A stretch of 13,515 nt of DNA from an uncultured Bacteroidales bacterium (GTDB lineage Bacteria > Bacteroidota > Bacteroidia > Bacteroidales > UBA932). Under the pieces are notes generated by a model, which saw only the letters and a program-made list of their open reading frames with translations, searched no databases and had not been told where the DNA came from. The stretch is from positions 1-13,515 of the forward strand of contig CAKUYG010000040.1 of NCBI GenBank assembly GCA_934702165.1, read 5' to 3'. The position numbers and the translations under genes were made by a program. Below are positions 12,300-13,515 of the stretch, in pieces (the first letter of the stretch is position 1; each line of letters opens with the position of its first letter).

Positions 12300-13112
12300 C
12301 TAAATTTCGACCTCATCTCCATCCTTGGCCACGATGGTATGCGGAAAAACGGCATCACATTCAGCCTTGAAGGCATCGAAATCCACTATACGCGAGGAAA
12401 AATGCCCCACAATGAGCCTCCCCGCCTCCGCTTCAAGTGCACAGCGGGCCGCCTGGCACGTCGTGGAATGGTAGTATTTCTCCGCCTTGTCGGACATCGA
12501 TTCCACGTACGTCGCCTCGTGGTATAGGCAATCCACCCCGTGGACCCAGCCGGGAAGCTCCGGGAATGGAGCAGTATCCGAACAGTAGGCGTAAGACTTC
12601 GGAACAACAGAGCTGTCCCCCTCAGCCGCCAGGGCCCTTTTTGGAGTCAGGATTTCATCAAAACGGTATCCGTAGCACTCGATCTTGTGGTTGAGCGGGA
12701 ATGCGCTCACCCTCACCGCCTTGGATTCATGGACAACCTGAGGCTCGCGGCACTTTACAGCAGTGAAGACTATCTTGAACGCCCCGTCGGTACCGAAAAA
12801 GGATTCATAGAACTTGACGATGGACCCGAGGGCCTGCGGGCCGTAGATGTACAGATCACCCGTCCTGCCATACATGGCCATGGACCGCAGCAGACCGAAA
12901 AGCCCGAATACATGGTCACCGTGGATATGCGATATGAATATGGCCTCCACCTTGATGAAGGAGAGGTGCATCTTCCTCATCTGGCGCTGCGCCCCTTCGC
13001 CGCAATCTATGAGAAACAAGCGCCCGTGCACTGACAATGCCTGGGCGCTTGGATTCCTATCAGAAATGGGCATAGCCGAAGCTGTGCCCATTATCTTGAG
13101 TGTAAAGTTCAT
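12300..13112 (-). CDS. rnz: Ribonuclease Z, short form
   Basis: RNase Z trims the 3' trailer of tRNA precursors using two zinc ions in a metallo-beta-lactamase fold. The metal motif is SHIHGDH (61-67); further ligands fit H142 (PLNHKIECYGYR), D179 (YCSDT) and H237 (GHFSSR), and HEAT at 199-202 is the family motif. At 270 aa it is about 35 residues shorter than the usual ~305. The loss falls between H142 and D179, where the Bacillus subtilis enzyme carries its flexible tRNA-binding arm. It starts 8 nt after the rpsA stop. A different metallo-beta-lactamase role cannot be excluded, but the motif set favours RNase Z. Confidence 0.9.
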   Translation of the reverse strand: MNFTLKIMGTASAMPISDRNPSAQALSVHGRLFLIDCGEGAQRQMRKMHLSFIKVEAIFISHIHGDHVFGLFGLLRSMAMYGRTGDLYIYGPQALGSIVKFYESFFGTDGAFKIVFTAVKCREPQVVHESKAVRVSAFPLNHKIECYGYRFDEILTPKRALAAEGDSSVVPKSYAYCSDTAPFPELPGWVHGVDCLYHEATYVESMSDKAEKYYHSTTCQAARCALEAEAGRLIVGHFSSRIVDFDAFKAECDAVFPHTIVAKDGDEVEI

Positions 13113-13120
13113 ATCGGGGA

Positions 13121-13515
13121 TTACTCGCCCTTGGAGAACTTCTCCTTGAGAGCGGCAAGAGCGTCGATGTCGCCGAGAGTTGCCTTCTCGACATTGGCGT
13201 TGACCCTCTTGACTGCCTTCTTGGTATTCTCTGCCTCAGCTGCAGCGGCCTTCTCTTTGACCTCTGCGTAGGTGCGCAGGTGGGAAAGAAGGATGCGGCG
13301 GGTAGAGCGGCGAAGTTCGATGACCTTGAAAGGAAGAGTCTCTCCGACTGCAGGCTGCTTGCCGTCCTCTTTGACGAGCTCACGGCTGAATGCGAAACCT
13401 TCAGCGTTGTCTCCGATGGTGATGTTGGCGCCCTTGTCGGTCAGGGATGCCACGGTACCCTCAACAGTTGAACCTACCGGATACTTGGCCTCGATTTCAT
13501 CCCAAGGGTTAGGGG
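13121..13515 (-). CDS. rpsA: 30S ribosomal protein S1, C-terminal end (partial)
   Basis: Only the last ~131 codons are in the window; the frame runs off the right edge. It opens with NPWDEIEAKYPVGSTVEGTV, the start of an S1 RNA-binding repeat, followed by GANITIGDNAEGFAFSREL and LPFKVIELRRSTRRILLSH, typical of the last S1 domains of bacterial S1. The tail is an Ala/Lys/Glu-rich helix ending in LKEKFSKGE. S1 helps mRNA bind the 30S subunit, important in a phylum with few Shine-Dalgarno sites. A GTG at 13453 is an internal codon, not the start. rnz follows after 8 nt. Confidence 0.93.
   Translation of the reverse strand, partial: PNPWDEIEAKYPVGSTVEGTVASLTDKGANITIGDNAEGFAFSRELVKEDGKQPAVGETLPFKVIELRRSTRRILLSHLRTYAEVKEKAAAAEAENTKKAVKRVNANVEKATLGDIDALAALKEKFSKGE

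Noticed and set aside
13121..13453. Separate 110-aa protein starting at GTG 13453
   Set aside because: The frame continues upstream to the window edge with S1-domain sequence, so it is the tail of rpsA.

Overview
The window looks like a piece of a Bacteroidales chromosome (phylum Bacteroidota), genus unresolved. The evidence is the set of protein types (RelA/SpoT homologue, DUF1846/UPF0371, EamA transporter, RNase Z next to ribosomal protein S1, an N-acetylglucosaminidase-LysM protein beside MltG, a HicB-like/DUF4359-like protein) and several promoter-like TAnnTTTG boxes, some with an upstream TTTG. That promoter form is typical of the phylum. Shine-Dalgarno sites are scarce, which also fits.

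Region 1 (1-957) has no convincing large gene. It holds tandem hairpins, one a good minus-strand intrinsic terminator (98-135) with a possible 23-codon ORF in front of it. It also holds a 10-bp tandem repeat and the left copy of a 108-bp palindromic repeat. Region 2 (958-2493) carries a REP-associated (Y1/HUH) transposase-like gene, a possible 32-codon ORF overlapping its stop, and a HicB-like/transmembrane/DUF4359-like gene. By eye these are more AT-rich than the housekeeping genes. Region 3 (2494-3153) holds the right 108-bp repeat copy, small palindromes and a promoter-like box. The two repeat copies are in direct orientation, equal in length and about 69% identical by hand count. They bracket the transposase block (391-2682), which therefore looks like a RAYT-type or IS200/IS605-like unit with its own structured ends. 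This is the most interesting part of the window.

The rest is conserved chromosome. A low-molecular-weight protein tyrosine phosphatase (+) converges on an orphan 181-aa gene that follows a RelA/SpoT homologue (-). The homologue has an intact-looking (p)ppGpp synthetase and a degenerate hydrolase domain. It diverges from a DUF1846 gene (+), whose 3' end overlaps a convergent EamA transporter gene. The EamA gene is coupled to an upstream HAD phosphatase (-). The HAD gene diverges from an O6-alkylguanine-DNA methyltransferase (+).

The right end is a tight minus-strand cluster: rpsA (3' end only), rnz, N-acetylglucosaminidase-LysM, mltG. It joins translation, tRNA 3' maturation and two peptidoglycan-cutting enzymes. 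The RNase Z lacks most of the segment that forms the tRNA-gripping arm in the Bacillus enzyme.
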